From: Lathyrus oleraceus
Taxonomy: Eukaryota > Streptophyta > Magnoliopsida > Fabales > Fabaceae
Assembly: GCF_024323335.1 (NCBI RefSeq)
Contig: NC_066581.1
Span: 465,248,027-465,312,026 of the forward strand
Direction of reading: 5' to 3'
Length of the DNA stretch: 64,000 bases
This document shows, piece by piece, positions 21,842-33,253 of this stretch. The position numbers and the translations under genes were made by a program. Under the pieces are notes generated by a model. That model saw only the letters and a program-made list of their open reading frames with translations. It made no database searches and had not been told where the DNA came from. Numbering within the stretch: position 1 is the stretch's first letter; every line of letters begins with the position of its first letter.

Positions 21842-22609
21842 CTAAAGAGAAGTTGACCTCTTGCTGGTCCATCTTCCCTAAGCGAGTCACTCCTAGCGCT
21901 CTCTAGGATAAGGTTTGGTTGCTTTTACTGTTTCATTTATTGCATTTATGATTATGATGTGATTGTTTATGTTTGCATTCATCATATTTTCATCAGTGCT
22001 GGCTGTGTGTTTGTCTCTCTGTGGGGTGGGAGTTCCAAGAGGTAAAAGGCCCAATACCCAGGCTATGAGTGAACTTTAGGACACCTAGGAATAGAGTGAT
22101 TCATGGGAAGCGGGTGGTATTGCGCCACTTAGCGGAACTTGATATCACGAGCAGTTCAGATCCTTATGGGGTATTATCGGTGCATACATCGGGTGTGTAC
22201 ATGATGATATTCTATGAAAGGGTTGTTTATCCTGCGTTTCTCTTGACCTTACCCTGGCCTAGATGACACCCGTGAGTGGGGAGGGAATGAATCATTTTAC
22301 AGGTACCGTTGGTGACTTGTTGGTGACTCTTGGTTCCTGTTGGTGACTTGGTTCTGAGATATATGGGTTCCAGATGACTTTGGGTCTCAGATGACTTTGT
22401 GGTTCCGAATTCAGGCCGAAGCTTTGAACCTGTGCTCCGTAACACACAGCCAACCAGTCGCGTTTGCATCATTTGCATCATAGCATATTTATTTTCAAAA
22501 AAAAAAAGTAATGCAAAAAAAAAGAAAGAAAGAAAAGAAAAGAAAAAAAGCTAATCTCCTCATGCATATCATTTCTCAGGTTTATTTGGGAGTCTGTTCA
22601 CTGTGAGAG
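21842..22609 (+). other. Ogre leader between PBS and ORF1
   Basis: This is an untranslated leader with no supported gene. It includes short direct repeats of GGTGACTTG and TTGGTGACT (22305-22350) and a nearly pure purine A/G tract (about 22496-22550) shortly before ORF1. Confidence 0.65.
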
Positions 22610-24247
22610 ATGGCATCCGTTCCAGAGTTGAAGAGGAAGACGTGCACCTACAGTTTTCACCGTGAGCCATTGACGTCTTTGATAGAGTTGAGCAACTTTG
22701 TGACCGGCGGTAATCAGAAGGTGTTTGTTGATCAGTATGGGGATTTGTTGACACTGTTGAAGATGGTGGTAGATCCAGTACCGTTGCAGACTCTTCTACA
22801 GTTCTATGACCCAGAGCTCCGTTGTTTCACTTTCTAGGATTATCAGTTAGCGACCACTCTTGAGGAGTACTCCATTCTGATGAATGTCCCGATCAGATAT
22901 CAGGTGCCTTTCTTTGATGTTCCAAAGGAGGTTGATTTCAGAGTCATTGCCAGAGCTCTTCATTTGAGTATCAAAGAAGTGAGTGAAAATTGGAAGTCAA
23001 GTGGTGATGTTGTGGGGTTTCCTTTGAAGTACCTGATGAGGATGGCTAAAGAAGAAACAAAGAAGGGAAATTGGGAAGCTTTTCATGCTCAGTTGGCTAC
23101 TATGATTTATGGGGTGGTGTTGTTTCCGAGTATGCCTAATTTTGTGGACTTTGCTGCTATCACTATCTTCATCAGAGGAAATCCAGTTCCTACTTTGTTA
23201 GCTGACACTTACTATGCTATTCACAGCAGGCATGGTAAGGGTGGAGCTATCAGATGCTGTCTCCCTTTATTGCTCAGATGGTTCTTGTCTCTTCTGCCAG
23301 CCAGTGGACCTTTTGTAGATGCTCAGAGCACTCATAAGTGGACTCAGAGGATTATGTCTCTTACCTCCTATGACATCAGGTGGCAATCTTACCGGATGGA
23401 TGTGCGTAATGTCATCTTGAGTTGTGGAGAGTTTCGTAATGTGCCACTCATAGGGACTAAAGGTTGCATCAATTACAACTCGGTTCTTTCTCTTCGCCAG
23501 TTGGGGTTTGTGATGAATGGAAGACCACTAGATGCTGAGATAGCAGAAAGTGTGTATTTTGAGTAGCGGAGTGACCCGGCTAGATTGGAGCAAGTGGGAA
23601 GAGCTTGGAAGACTATTGGTGTCAAGGATGGAGCTGTGTTAGGGAAGAAGTTTGCCATTGCTATGCCTGATTACATTGATTGGGTCAAGAGAGTTGAGAC
23701 TTTGTTATTGCCCTATGATAGGATGGAGTCTTTGCAAGAGCAACCACCTTTGATCCTTGCGGAGAGTGTGCCTGCTGAGCACTACAAGCAAGCCTTGATG
23801 GAGAATCGTCGGTTGAAGGAGAAGGAACAAGATACCCAGATGGAGCTCTACAAAGCCAAAGCTGACAAGTTGAACTTGGCTCATCAACTCAAAGGCATGC
23901 AGGGTGAAGATGCTAGCAGATTGAAGAGCAAGAAGAGGTCTTATGAGGAGTTAGAGACATTGCTGAATGAAGAACACCGTGAGTGTTTGAGGTTGCAGAA
24001 AGCTGAAGCTAATTATCAGAAGAAGATAAGGGATTTGGAAAAGCAGCTCAGAGACAAAGATGTCCAGTTGAAGAAGGAGGTAGACTTGAGACGTGCATCA
24101 GAGAGCCAGCTTGGAGGAGAAGTTGTGGAGCTCAGAAGGCAACTGAAGGAGAAGCTCACGCCTTTACCAGAGTGTTCAGAATGTGACTTGTTGATAGACC
24201 AGTGCCAGTATCTGAAGACGCTCATTCCTGGAGGACATCTTTCCTAG
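22610..24247 (+). pseudogene. Ogre ORF1 with two in-frame stops
   Basis: One frame of 546 codons runs from ATG 22610 to TAG 24245-24247, interrupted by TAG at 22835-22837 and TAG at 23564-23566. No frameshift is present. Both interruptions are compatible with CAG-to-TAG or TGG-to-TAG transitions. The first two thirds form a conserved globular region with LLQFYDPELRCF and GAIRCCLPLLLRWF. The final 170 residues are rich in Glu, Lys, Gln and Leu with heptad spacing, a likely coiled coil, ending with a CSEC motif. The role of Ogre ORF1 is unknown. It is 30-40% similar by eye to the minus-strand ORF1, and unlike it retains the segment around TIFIRGNPVP. Confidence 0.85.
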
Positions 24248-24653
24248 CTTGTATTCGTTGTTTATGTTGAGAATCACCTCCAGGATTGTTGGATGGGATT
24301 CATTGTTGTACCCTGATCATTTGGATCTTTGCTTGAATATTGTTGTATGATCCTAGTTGCTCATGTATATAGATGAGATTGTTGATGTTTTACCTCGTGC
24401 TCATTATCCCGTGTAGTCTGCTTCTGTGTTGTTCATTGTTGCAGGTTGCCATCTTTTTAAAGATGAATTAGGCTTTTGAATGCCTGAGAAATGAACATAT
24501 CATGTGCATCATACGCATCATTAGCATCATACACATATCATTCTTGCATTACAGGTGTTCTTGAGCAAGACTTCTCATTCTGGTTCCTATTTCAGGCAGG
24601 ATTGCTGATCAACGTCCGCACCCTACTCTACGAGGTTGAATCAACAGAGGAAT
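24248..24653 (+). other. Ogre spacer between ORF1 and gag
   Basis: No gene is supported. The spacer contains repeated CATCAT/GCATCAT stretches (about 24495-24545) and a CTATTTCAG acceptor-like site near 24590, paralleled in the other copy. Confidence 0.55.
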
Positions 24654-27473
24654 ATGGATCAAGTGCAAACTGAGTTAGCAGAGATGAGGGCTAACATGGC
24701 CCAGTTCATGCATATGATGCAAGGGGTTGCGCAAGGTCAAGAAGAACTTCGAGCCCTAGTCCAGAGACAAGAAGCTGCAATTCCACCGGTCAACCATGCT
24801 TTGCCAGAGGGAGGCCCAGTCAATGACCCTGCTACTGCTGCTGTTCCCATCAACAACTATGCTGTGGGTGATGAGTTGAGGGGTATCAGAATCAACGGTC
24901 AACCTATTGCTCTAGAGACAGTTAATGCCAGAGTGACTCGTGCTCCAATCCGTAATCCTGCTCCGTTGGTTGATAGGCAGGAGGATATGTTTACTCTCCT
25001 CAGTGAGGATGATGAAGTTGTGGGAAGAACTGACGAAAGGGATAGGAGGGTTGATGCCCTAGCTGAGAAGATCAGAGCCATGGAGTGTCAGAACTCTTTG
25101 GGGTTTGATGTTACAAATATGGGTTTGGTGGAAGGACTGAGGATTCCCTATAAGTTCAAGGCGCCATCTTTTGATAAATATAATGGCACTTCTTGTCCTC
25201 GCACCCATGTGCAGGCCTATTTCAGAAAGATCTCTGCCTACACAGATGATGAGAAGATGTGGATGTACTTCTTCCAGGATAGCTTGTCTGGAGCTTCCTT
25301 GGACTGGTACATGGAGCTGAAAAGAGAATCTATCAGAAGTTGGAGAGATCTGGGGGAAGCCTTCTTGAGGCAATACAAGCACAATATGGACATGGCTCCA
25401 AGCCGGACTCAGTTACAGAGCTTATGTCAGAAATCTGGAGAGAGTTTCAAAGAGTACGCCCAGAGATGGCGTGAATTAGCTGCAAGGGTGCAACCTTCGA
25501 TGCTGGAGAAGGAGTTGACCGATATGTTTATTGGGACTTTGCAAGGAATATTTATGGACCGGATGGGAAGTTGCCCGTTTGGTAGCTTTTCTGATGTGGT
25601 GATTTGTGGAGAAAGGACAGAGAGTCTCATTAAAGCTGGAAAGATTCAGGACGCTGGTTCTTCATCTTCAAAGAAGCCATTTTCTGGAGCACCCAGAAGA
25701 AGAGAGGGAGAGACCAATGCTGTGCAACACAGAAGAAATATGAATAGCGGACATTATCGCCAGGTTGCTGCTGTGACCATCCCAGCACCTCAACCACGAC
25801 AACAGCAACAACAAAGAGCACCACAACAACAACAACAGCAACGTCCATTTCAGCCGAGACAGAGAATGCCGGATCGTCGTTTCGACCCGTTGCCTACGAC
25901 ATACGCTGAGTTGCTGCCCGAATTGCTCAGATTGGGGTTTGTTGAGTTGCGTACAATGGCTCCGGTGACGAAGATACCACTTGGGTATGATACCAACATT
26001 CGTTGTGATTTCCACTCCGGTGCACCGGGGCACCATATTGAGAATTGTCGGGCTTTTCATCATAAGGTCCAGGACTTAATTGACGCCAAAACAATCAATT
26101 TTGCTCCTGTGCCTAATGTTGTGAACAATCCTATGCCTCAGCATGGTGCGCATAGGGTGAACAGTGTGGAAGATGGAGAAGTTGTGGACCTGGTAGTTGA
26201 TGTTGAAGATGTCCAGACGTTGCTGTTTGTTGTGAAAAAGCGTCTGTTGGATGAGGGAGTGTTCCCGGGTTGTGCTGAGGTTTGTTCAGACTGTGAATAC
26301 TCCGAGAATGGGTGTATATAGTTGAAGAATGGTATCCAGGGACTGATTGATGAGGGTTGTTTGCAGTTTGCTAGGGCTGTGAAAGAACGTGGGATGGTGT
26401 CAACTGTTACCATTTATTTCAAACCGTCTGAAGGGCGTGGCCAGAGAACTGTCAATGCACCTGCAACCGTTGGTACTCCTGTTACCATTTCTGCCCCAGT
26501 AACTGTCAGTGCTCCCACTACTATTGCTGTGTCTGGTAGAAGGGCTGTTGAGAACAGTAGGGCCGTGCCGTGGAAGTATGACAATGCTTACCGCAACAAC
26601 CGAAGGGCAGAATGTCAGATCAGGCCGGTGAATCAGGCTCTAGTGACTATTGGTTTGCCGAGTAGAGCTCCTGTGACTGTGGGTCCGGTTGTGGACAATG
26701 TAGGGGGACCAGGAGGTTTCACAAGAAGTGGTCGTCTGTTTGCGCCGCAGGTTTTGAGGGACAACAATGCTGAGGCTCTTGCCAAAGCGAAGGGTAAGCA
26801 AGTTGTGGTTGATGAAGAACCTGTTCAGAAGGACGCGCCTGAGGGGTCGTTTGAGAAGGATGTGGAGGAGTTTATGAAGATAATTAAGAAGAGTGTCTAC
26901 AAGATTGTAGATCAGATGAATCAAACTCCGTCAAAGATTTCTATCCTCTCATTGCTATTGTGCTCTGAGGCACACCGTAATGCCTTGTTGAAGATGTTGA
27001 ATTTGGCTTACGTGCCTCAGAAGATTTCTGTCAACCAGTTGGAGGGTGTCATTGCTAATGTGAGCACGAGGCATGGTTTGGGGTTCACATACTTGGATCT
27101 GACGCCTGAAGGTCGCAATCATAATAAAGCCCTGCATATCACCATGGAGTGCAAAGGCGCAGTATTGTCACATGTGTTGGTGGATACTGGCTCGTCTTTG
27201 AATGTGCTGCCCAAGAAGATTCTGAGCAAGATTGATGTTAAAGGGGTTGTCCTCACTCCAAGCGATCTCATTGTTCGTGCATTTGATGGATCCAAACGGT
27301 CTGTTTTTGGTGAAGTCACATTGCCTGTGAAGATTGGCCCGGAGGTGTTCAGTATTGTCTTCTATGTGATGGATATCCAACCAGCATATAGTTGTCTTTT
27401 GGGGCGTCCCTGGATACATGGGGCTGGGGCAGTTTCGTCAACTCTCCACCAGAAGCTGAAGTACGTATGGAAC
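24654..27473 (+). pseudogene. gag-pro: Ogre gag-protease, first part (one in-frame stop, split by insertion)
   Basis: The frame begins at ATG 24654; an in-frame TTG at 24636 precedes it. It is interrupted by TAG at 26319-26321, where the minus-strand copy reads through (GCI-stop against GCDLLR). It contains the gag core (about 25130-25640), a Gln-rich linker (about 25785-25855), a variant zinc knuckle Cys-X2-His-X5-His-X4-Cys (about 26011-26055) and protease active site DTGSSLNVLP (27183-27212). Open reading stops at 27474 only because the CRM-like LTR begins with TGA. The rest of the frame resumes after 32522. Confidence 0.9.
27406..27473 (+). repeat. 68-bp direct repeat, left copy, at CRM-like insertion
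   Basis: This stretch of Ogre gag-pro is repeated without mismatch at 32455-32522. It is far longer than the five-base duplication integrase makes, so it reflects repair copying, not insertion. It ends GGAAC, the probable original target site. Confidence 0.9.
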
Positions 27474-28150
27474 TGATATGCACTAACCTTTGAGACTTAT
27501 GCATTTCCTTCAAAATTCCTGAAACAACTTTGTTAACTTTTGGAATATTAATTCTTTTGTGACTTAGAGGAAGTAATTTGCCTTATAATTGAAAGAACGA
27601 CATAATTTGATACATGCATATAAAATAAATGAGACTGATATGAAATAAAGGAGAAATAAGAAATGGAATTAAGTAGAAGGGGCGCCACACTCTTTCTAAT
27701 CCAAGAGAGAATGATAAGCCTATGGATGAGGATCACCACAAGAAAAGGATTTCTTGATAAGATCAATTTTGGTCCAATCCAGAACCTAAGAGCAAATACT
27801 CTCACTTACACAATGTGTAAACTTGCCAAAATTCATTGATTTAAAAAGAAGATACATGCCTCCTTTATATAGGAATGGCTTAAGATAAAAAATAACTCCT
27901 AAGAAAACAAAAGGGTTTCAACCACTAATTATCATGATAGTGGATTGAGTTATTACAAAGAAAGTGCAAAATAAAGAAGAGATAGTGGGGTTCTTGAAAG
28001 GGCAAAATAATGGAAATTCTTTATTTACCACTTCTCTTGTAATTTTCGTCCATTATAGTGTGGTTATTGGTATTTCCTTTATTTTTATTTATTTATGCAT
28101 TATTGGGCCTTTTATCACATGCTTGGATGATAAGAATAAACTTGGGCTTT
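27474..28150 (-). repeat. 3' LTR of CRM-like element (inner boundary approximate)
   Basis: The outer end reads TGATATGC on the plus strand (ATATCA at the minus-strand 3' end). A TATA box is present on the minus strand as TATATAAA (27864-27871), followed by a sequence typical of transcription start and U5. The inner edge is uncertain because no clean TG follows the purine tract near 28147-28160, and the coding frame may overlap the LTR as it does in CRM elements. Confidence 0.7.
27864..27871 (-). promoter_or_regulatory. TATA box in CRM-like LTR
   Basis: TATATAAA on the minus strand lies within CCTATATAAAGGAGG, in a position consistent with an LTR promoter about 390 bases from the LTR end. Confidence 0.6.
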
Positions 28151-31100
28151 TTTTCTTCAATCTGGCCCATGCATTCTATTGACTTGATCATGAAGTGAAC
28201 TAAAGCATCATTGACTCTTCTTGCATGTGCCCTTGTCATAGGACCTCCTAAGCCTTGCATTGTATCATTTATGTCTTGGATTACGTCCTCATCATTCCCT
28301 CCTTCTTGAAAAGAATTCGACCTCGAATTTAGACCATCATCACCTACATCAAAAGGAGATAAATCAACCACATTAAAAGTAGTACTTACCCCATACTCAC
28401 CTGGAAGTTCTATTTTGTAGGCATTGTCATTGATCCTTGAAAGTACTTGAAATGGTCCATCTCCCCTAGGTTGAAGTTTGGACTTCCTTTGTGATGGGAA
28501 TCTCTCTTTTCTCATATTTATCCAAACCCAATCCCCGGGTTCAAAAATAACTTTCTTTCGCCCTTTGTTTGCACTTTTTGCATAACTTTTATTTTTCTTT
28601 TCAATTTGCAATTTTACTTGTTCATGCAATTTTCTCACAAATTTAGCCTTAGCTTTCCCATCTTTATGCTTCAAAATAGATGTGTTAGGAAATGGTAACA
28701 AATCAAGAGGTGTTAAAGGATTAAAACCATACACAATCTCGAAAGGTGAATGTTGTGTAGTGCTATGGACAGCCCTATTATAAGCAAACTCTACATGAGG
28801 TAACCATTCCTCCCACATTTTTAAATTCTTTTTAAGAACAGCCCTAAGAAGAGTAGAAAGAGTTCTATTTACTACTTCAGTTTGTCCATCTGTTTGGGGA
28901 TGACAAGTAGTGAAAAATAATAACTTTGTACCCACCTTTCCCCACAAAGTCCTCCAAAAATGGCTTAAGAACTTGGAGTCACGATCAGAGACAATGCTCC
29001 TTGGTAAGCCATGTAGGCGCACCACTTCCTTAAAGAACAAATCAGCAACATGACACGCATCATCCACCTTTTTACATGGAATAAAATGTGTCATTTTTGA
29101 AAACCTGTCCACAACTACAAAAATAGAATCTTTGCCATTCTTTGTTCTAGGCAGTCCCAAAACAAAGTCCATGGAAATGTCAATCCAAGGAAATTCAGGT
29201 ACAGGCAAAGGAGTATACAAACCATGAGGCATAACTTTTGATTTAGCCTTTTTACACACAATGCATCTTTCACAAAGCTTTTGGACATCAATTTTCATGT
29301 GAGGCCAATAAAAATGTTCTTTTAAGAATTCTAGAGTTTTAGAAACCCCAAAATGACCCATTAGTCCTCCCTCATGCGCCTCTTTTACAAGTAGTTCTCT
29401 AATGGAACCTTTAGGCACACATAGTTTTTTTTCTTTAAATAAATAGCCATTGTGCCTAAAATACCCATTGAAGGCAGTGTGCTCACAAGCTAAAAAATTT
29501 GAAGAAAATTCAAGGTCACTTTTATACAAATCTTTAATATGCTCAAGACCAAAAACTTTTGTTTCAAGAGTAGAAAGCAAGACATGTCTTCTTGAGAGTG
29601 CATCTGCCACAACATTAGATTTACCTTTCTTATGCTTGATTACATAAGGAAATTGTTCAAGAAACTCAACCCACTTGGCATGCCTCTTATTCAACTTACC
29701 TTGTCCCTTCAAATGTTTCAAGGATTCGTGATCACTATGAATGACAAACTCTTTGGGCAGCAAGTAATGTTGCCAAGTTTGTAGAGCTCTCACCAAGGAA
29801 TACAATTCCTTATCATATGTAGAATAATTAAGGGCAGCCCCTTTTAGCTTTTCACTAAAATAAGCAAGTGGATGACCTTCCTGCAACAAAACAGCTCCAA
29901 TTCCTACATTAGATGCATCACATTCAATTTCAAAAGATTTAGAAAAATTAGGCAATGCAAGAATTGGTGCTTGGGTGAGCTTTTCCTTTAGGGCAGCAAA
30001 GGCTTGCTCTTGTTTTTCACCCCATTTAAAACCAACATCCTTTTTAACAATTTCATTGAGGGGTGCTGCCAAGGTACTAAAGTCCTTCACAAACCTCCTA
30101 TAAAAAATAGCCAAACCATGAAAGCTTCTTACCTCACTTACATTTTTGGGAGGAGGCCACTCTCGAATGGCTTTCACCTTTTCCTCATCAACATGGACTC
30201 CTTTAGAGCTCACAATGAAACCTAAGAAAATCACATGATCGGTGCAAAAGACACATTTTTCTAGGTTGACATACAAATTTTCATATCTTAGCACTTGCAA
30301 AACAGCCCTTAAATGAATGCAATGATCATCTAAGTTCTTGCTATAAATCAAAATATCATCAAAATACACAACAACAAACTTACCCAAGAACTCCCTTAAC
30401 ACATGGTTCATTAATCTCATGAAAGTACTAGGTGCATTAGTTAATCCAAAAGGCATAACCATCCACTCATACAAACCAAATTTTGTTTTAAAAGCAGTTT
30501 TCCATTCATCCCCTTCCCTTATTCTAATTTGGTGATATCCACTTTTCAAATCAATTTTAGAAAATAAGCATGCACCACACAATTCATCAAGCAAATCATC
30601 TAGTCTAGGAATAGAATGCCTATATTTAATGGTAATATTGTTAATGGCCCTACAATCAGTGCACATCCTCCAACTACCATCCTTTTTAGGGACTAGAATA
30701 ATAGGGACAGCACAAGGACTTAAACTTTCTCTTACCCATCCTTTACTTATCAATTCAGCAACTTGCCTTTGTATCTCTTGAGTTTGTTGTGGATTGCTTC
30801 TATATGCTGGCCTATTAGGCAAAGATGCTCCTGGATTGAGATCAATATGATGTTCAATTCCTCTTATAGGTGGTAAACCACTTGGCACCTCTTTCGGAAA
30901 CAATTCTTTAAATTCCTGCAAAAGAGACTCAACACAATTTGGCAATTTTTTTTCATTAGAAATAGTGGTTAGCAAAGGCACCTCCTTGCAAAAGAGCAAG
31001 TACAAAGGCTGGTGTGACACAATTGCTTCTTTCACATCTCTTTTTTTTGCAATTAAACTTTGTTTCGTTTCTCTTTTATCATTCTTTTTCTTTTCATTCT

Positions 31101-32358
31101 TTTCTTTTTCTTTTTCTTTTTCTTTTTCTTTTTCTTTTTCTTTTTCTTTTTCTTTTTCTTTTTCTTTTCTTTCTTGATCATATTTTTCTCTCATTTTTCT
31201 TTGATCTTCTCTCACCTCACTAGGATTTAACGGTACAAGATTGATCTTTTGATCATGATACAAAAAAGAATACTTATTGGAGTATCCATCATGATTGGCT
31301 TTTCTATCAAATTGCCAAGGCCTTCCTAATAACAAATGACTAGCTTCCATTGGGACTACATCACACAACACTACATCCTCATATTTTCCAATTTTAAAAC
31401 AAATCTCAACTTGTTTATTAACAAGCATTTCTACACTTTCATTAAGCCATTGGAGTTTGTAAGGCTTAGGGTGAGGTTTTGTTTCCAATTTTAGTTTAGA
31501 AACCAGACGCGTGCTTGCAACATTTGTACAACTTCCTCCATCAATTATTAAAGAACAAACCTTTCCTTGCACAAAGCATCTTGTATGAAAAAGGTTTTCT
31601 CTTTGACTTGTATCCTCCTCCTTTATTTGGCTTCCCAACATTCTTCTCACCATGAGTAAATCTCCACTAGGTATTTCTTCTTCAAACTCCTCATCATAAC
31701 CACCATCCTCCTCTTCAATAATTTCTTCATTTTCTTCCATAAGCATAGTTCTCTTTGTTGGACATTGAGATGCAATATGTCCTTGGCCTTGACACTTGAA
31801 ACACTTAACACTTTTGTTAGTTGAAACACTTGAAGAAGAAGATGTAATAGTTTTACCTTTGTTTTCAACCGTGGCTTCCTTAGATGATGAAGCACCTTCC
31901 TTCTTTGTTTTGTCCTTCCAACTTTGAGAATTGAAAGTGGTGGAATTTCTCCTTGCTTGGCTCTTTCTTTTGAGTTGTTGTTCCACTTTGATAGCTTGGT
32001 GTACCAATTCATCCATTTCAACATAGTGATGAAGTTCCACTATGTCACTAATGTCATGATTTAGACCATGGAGAAACCTAGCCATAGTTGCTTCATCGTC
32101 CTCCTCTACATTAGCTCTAATTTTGAGAACTTCCATCTCCTTGAAATATTCTTCAACATTTTTAGAACCTTGAGTGAGCCTTTGCAATTTGTTGTGCAAT
32201 TCCCTATGATAATAGGAAGGAACAAACCTTCTCCTCATGATTCTTTTCATCTCTTCCCAAGTATCAATTGGTCGTTCTGCATACCTCCTTCTATCTTTGG
32301 TCAATTGATCCCACCAAACTAAAGCATACTCCTTGAACTCAATAGAAGCAACCTGCAC
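28093..32358 (-). CDS. gag-pol: CRM-like gag-pol polyprotein, intact except missing N-terminus
   Basis: An uninterrupted frame of about 1421 codons remains; it is open upstream to a stop at 32383-32385 near the breakpoint, so the listed GTG start is not a real start. In order: gag core (residues 1-130), zinc knuckle [14 protein letters not shown] (residues 186-199, perfect CCHC), protease with the DGG variant (residue 273), a Lys/Glu repeat tract (about 390-425), RT with YFDDILIYS, RNase H ([13 protein letters not shown]), integrase zinc finger and DDE core ([23 protein letters not shown]), and a basic C-terminus. The whole pol is free of stops, implying recent insertion, but without 5' LTR and PBS it cannot transpose by itself. 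Confidence 0.9.
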   Translation of the reverse strand: MQVASIEFKEYALVWWDQLTKDRRRYAERPIDTWEEMKRIMRRRFVPSYYHRELHNKLQRLTQGSKNVEEYFKEMEVLKIRANVEEDDEATMARFLHGLNHDISDIVELHHYVEMDELVHQAIKVEQQLKRKSQARRNSTTFNSQSWKDKTKKEGASSSKEATVENKGKTITSSSSSVSTNKSVKCFKCQGQGHIASQCPTKRTMLMEENEEIIEEEDGGYDEEFEEEIPSGDLLMVRRMLGSQIKEEDTSQRENLFHTRCFVQGKVCSLIIDGGSCTNVASTRLVSKLKLETKPHPKPYKLQWLNESVEMLVNKQVEICFKIGKYEDVVLCDVVPMEASHLLLGRPWQFDRKANHDGYSNKYSFLYHDQKINLVPLNPSEVREDQRKMREKYDQERKEKEKEKEKEKEKEKEKEKEKEKNEKKKNDKRETKQSLIAKKRDVKEAIVSHQPLYLLFCKEVPLLTTISNEKKLPNCVESLLQEFKELFPKEVPSGLPPIRGIEHHIDLNPGASLPNRPAYRSNPQQTQEIQRQVAELISKGWVRESLSPCAVPIILVPKKDGSWRMCTDCRAINNITIKYRHSIPRLDDLLDELCGACLFSKIDLKSGYHQIRIREGDEWKTAFKTKFGLYEWMVMPFGLTNAPSTFMRLMNHVLREFLGKFVVVYFDDILIYSKNLDDHCIHLRAVLQVLRYENLYVNLEKCVFCTDHVIFLGFIVSSKGVHVDEEKVKAIREWPPPKNVSEVRSFHGLAIFYRRFVKDFSTLAAPLNEIVKKDVGFKWGEKQEQAFAALKEKLTQAPILALPNFSKSFEIECDASNVGIGAVLLQEGHPLAYFSEKLKGAALNYSTYDKELYSLVRALQTWQHYLLPKEFVIHSDHESLKHLKGQGKLNKRHAKWVEFLEQFPYVIKHKKGKSNVVADALSRRHVLLSTLETKVFGLEHIKDLYKSDLEFSSNFLACEHTAFNGYFRHNGYLFKEKKLCVPKGSIRELLVKEAHEGGLMGHFGVSKTLEFLKEHFYWPHMKIDVQKLCERCIVCKKAKSKVMPHGLYTPLPVPEFPWIDISMDFVLGLPRTKNGKDSIFVVVDRFSKMTHFIPCKKVDDACHVADLFFKEVVRLHGLPRSIVSDRDSKFLSHFWRTLWGKVGTKLLFFTTCHPQTDGQTEVVNRTLSTLLRAVLKKNLKMWEEWLPHVEFAYNRAVHSTTQHSPFEIVYGFNPLTPLDLLPFPNTSILKHKDGKAKAKFVRKLHEQVKLQIEKKNKSYAKSANKGRKKVIFEPGDWVWINMRKERFPSQRKSKLQPRGDGPFQVLSRINDNAYKIELPGEYGVSTTFNVVDLSPFDVGDDGLNSRSNSFQEGGNDEDVIQDINDTMQGLGGPMTRAHARRVNDALVHFMIKSIECMGQIEEKKPKFILIIQACDKRPNNA
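31098..31170. repeat. (CTTTTT)n microsatellite inside CRM-like coding region
   Basis: About 11-12 tandem CTTTTT units on the plus strand encode alternating Lys-Glu on the minus strand, between protease and RT. The six-base period keeps the reading frame whatever the copy number. Confidence 0.9.
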
Positions 32359-32395
32359 TTTTTCAAGATTAGAATAACCTTTTTAGTTCAAGGAT

Positions 32396-32522
32396 AAAAG
32401 ACAACTATATGCTGGTTGGATATCCATCACATAGAAGCTGGGTGAGCAGAAAGGGTCCCTGGATACATGGGGCTGGGGCAGTTTCGTCAACTCTCCACCA
32501 GAAGCTGAAGTACGTATGGAAC
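32396..32522. repeat. Patchwork repair junction beside CRM-like insertion
   Basis: 32396-32437 is a perfect 42-bp inverted copy of Ogre 27359-27400. Within 32438-32454 the filler overlaps a 16-base copy (32440-32455) of GGGTGAGCAGAAAGGG from 32819-32834. 32455-32522 is a perfect 68-bp direct copy of 27406-27473. Normal Ogre sequence continues from 32523. Confidence 0.9.
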
Positions 32523-33007
32523 AGTCAGATTGTAACTGTGTGCGGCGAGGAGGACATTCTGGTGAGTCATTTATCCTCTTTCAAGTATGTGGAGGTGGAT
32601 GGCGAGATCCATGAAACTCTATGCCAGGCGTTTGAGACCGTTGCTCTTGAGAGGGTGGCTTTCGCTGAGCAGAAGAAGCCAAGTGCCTCAATTGCATCCT
32701 ACAAGCAGGTTGTGGAGGTTGTCAACTCGGGCAATGCAGAAGGCTGGGGCAAGATGGTTGACCTGCCTGTGAAAGAAGACAAGTTCGGTATTGGTTATCA
32801 ACCTCTGCAGGCAGAGCAGGGTGAGCAGAAAGGGCCGAGTTCCTTTACCAGCGATGGGCTGATGAATCATGGCGACGTCTTTGCAGCCAGTAGTGAAGAC
32901 GAGGACAGTGATTGTGATCTGAACAACTGGGTTCGCCCGTGTGCACCAGGGGAGACGATCAACAATTGGACATCTGAAGAAGTGGTCCAAGTTACTCTTC
33001 AAACAGA
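32523..33007 (+). pseudogene. gag-pro: Ogre gag-protease, C-terminal part
   Basis: The frame continues gag-pro after the nested insertion and ends at a TAA (33009-33011) that lies in the intron donor, exactly as in the minus-strand copy. It covers the protease C-terminus and an acidic tail (SSEDEDSDCD) similar to EEADSDCEID of the other copy. The exon boundary is placed at 33007, before GTAATT. The frame is open from 32409, but the first 38 codons before 32523 come from the repair patchwork. Confidence 0.85.
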
Positions 33008-33253
33008 GTAATTTTCTTTTGTTTTCATTTTGCACAAAACCCTACGTTCTGCCCAAGGCGTAGTGGTTCATTGTAGGGCCTCATCATGTTTTTCAATGAT
33101 ATCATTAATAAAGGACGTTTTGCAAACAATTTTGTGATCCCTGTCTTTCTCTTTTTGTTTTTCATTTTTTAAAACAATAAAAATGGCAATGTTTTTTGTT
33201 TTTTCGTGACTTTTTTGAACTCGTTTTTCTAAAATAAAGCATTAAACATGCAG
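33008..33253 (+). other. Ogre gag-pro/pol intron
   Basis: Donor GA|GTAATT (33008) and acceptor ACATGCAG|AATTG (exon from 33254) remove 246 bases and rejoin the frame without a stop into the RT polypeptide. Position, phase and splice motifs match the other Ogre's intron at 2884-3154. Confidence 0.83.

Larger units (their letters stand above)
27474..32395 (-). mobile_element. CRM-like chromovirus (Ty3/gypsy), 5'-truncated, nested in Ogre gag-pro
   Basis: On the minus strand the element contains most of gag, then protease, RT, RNase H, integrase and its 3' LTR, which ends ATATCA next to Ogre sequence at 27474. The 5' LTR, PBS and the N-terminus of gag are missing. Homology stops between 32385 and 32395, where an inverted 42-bp Ogre fragment begins. 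Assignment to the CRM clade rests on gag and protease style ([12 protein letters not shown]) and lack of an obvious canonical chromodomain at the integrase C-terminus. Another chromovirus clade remains possible. Confidence 0.85.

Noticed and set aside
27474..27476. TGA as the natural end of the plus-strand Ogre gag-pro
   Set aside because: The TGA is formed by the first bases of the CRM-like LTR. The gag-pro frame continues at 32523.
27474..32395. CRM-like element as evidence of centromere location
   Set aside because: A single truncated copy inside an Ogre does not show location, and no centromeric satellite is visible.
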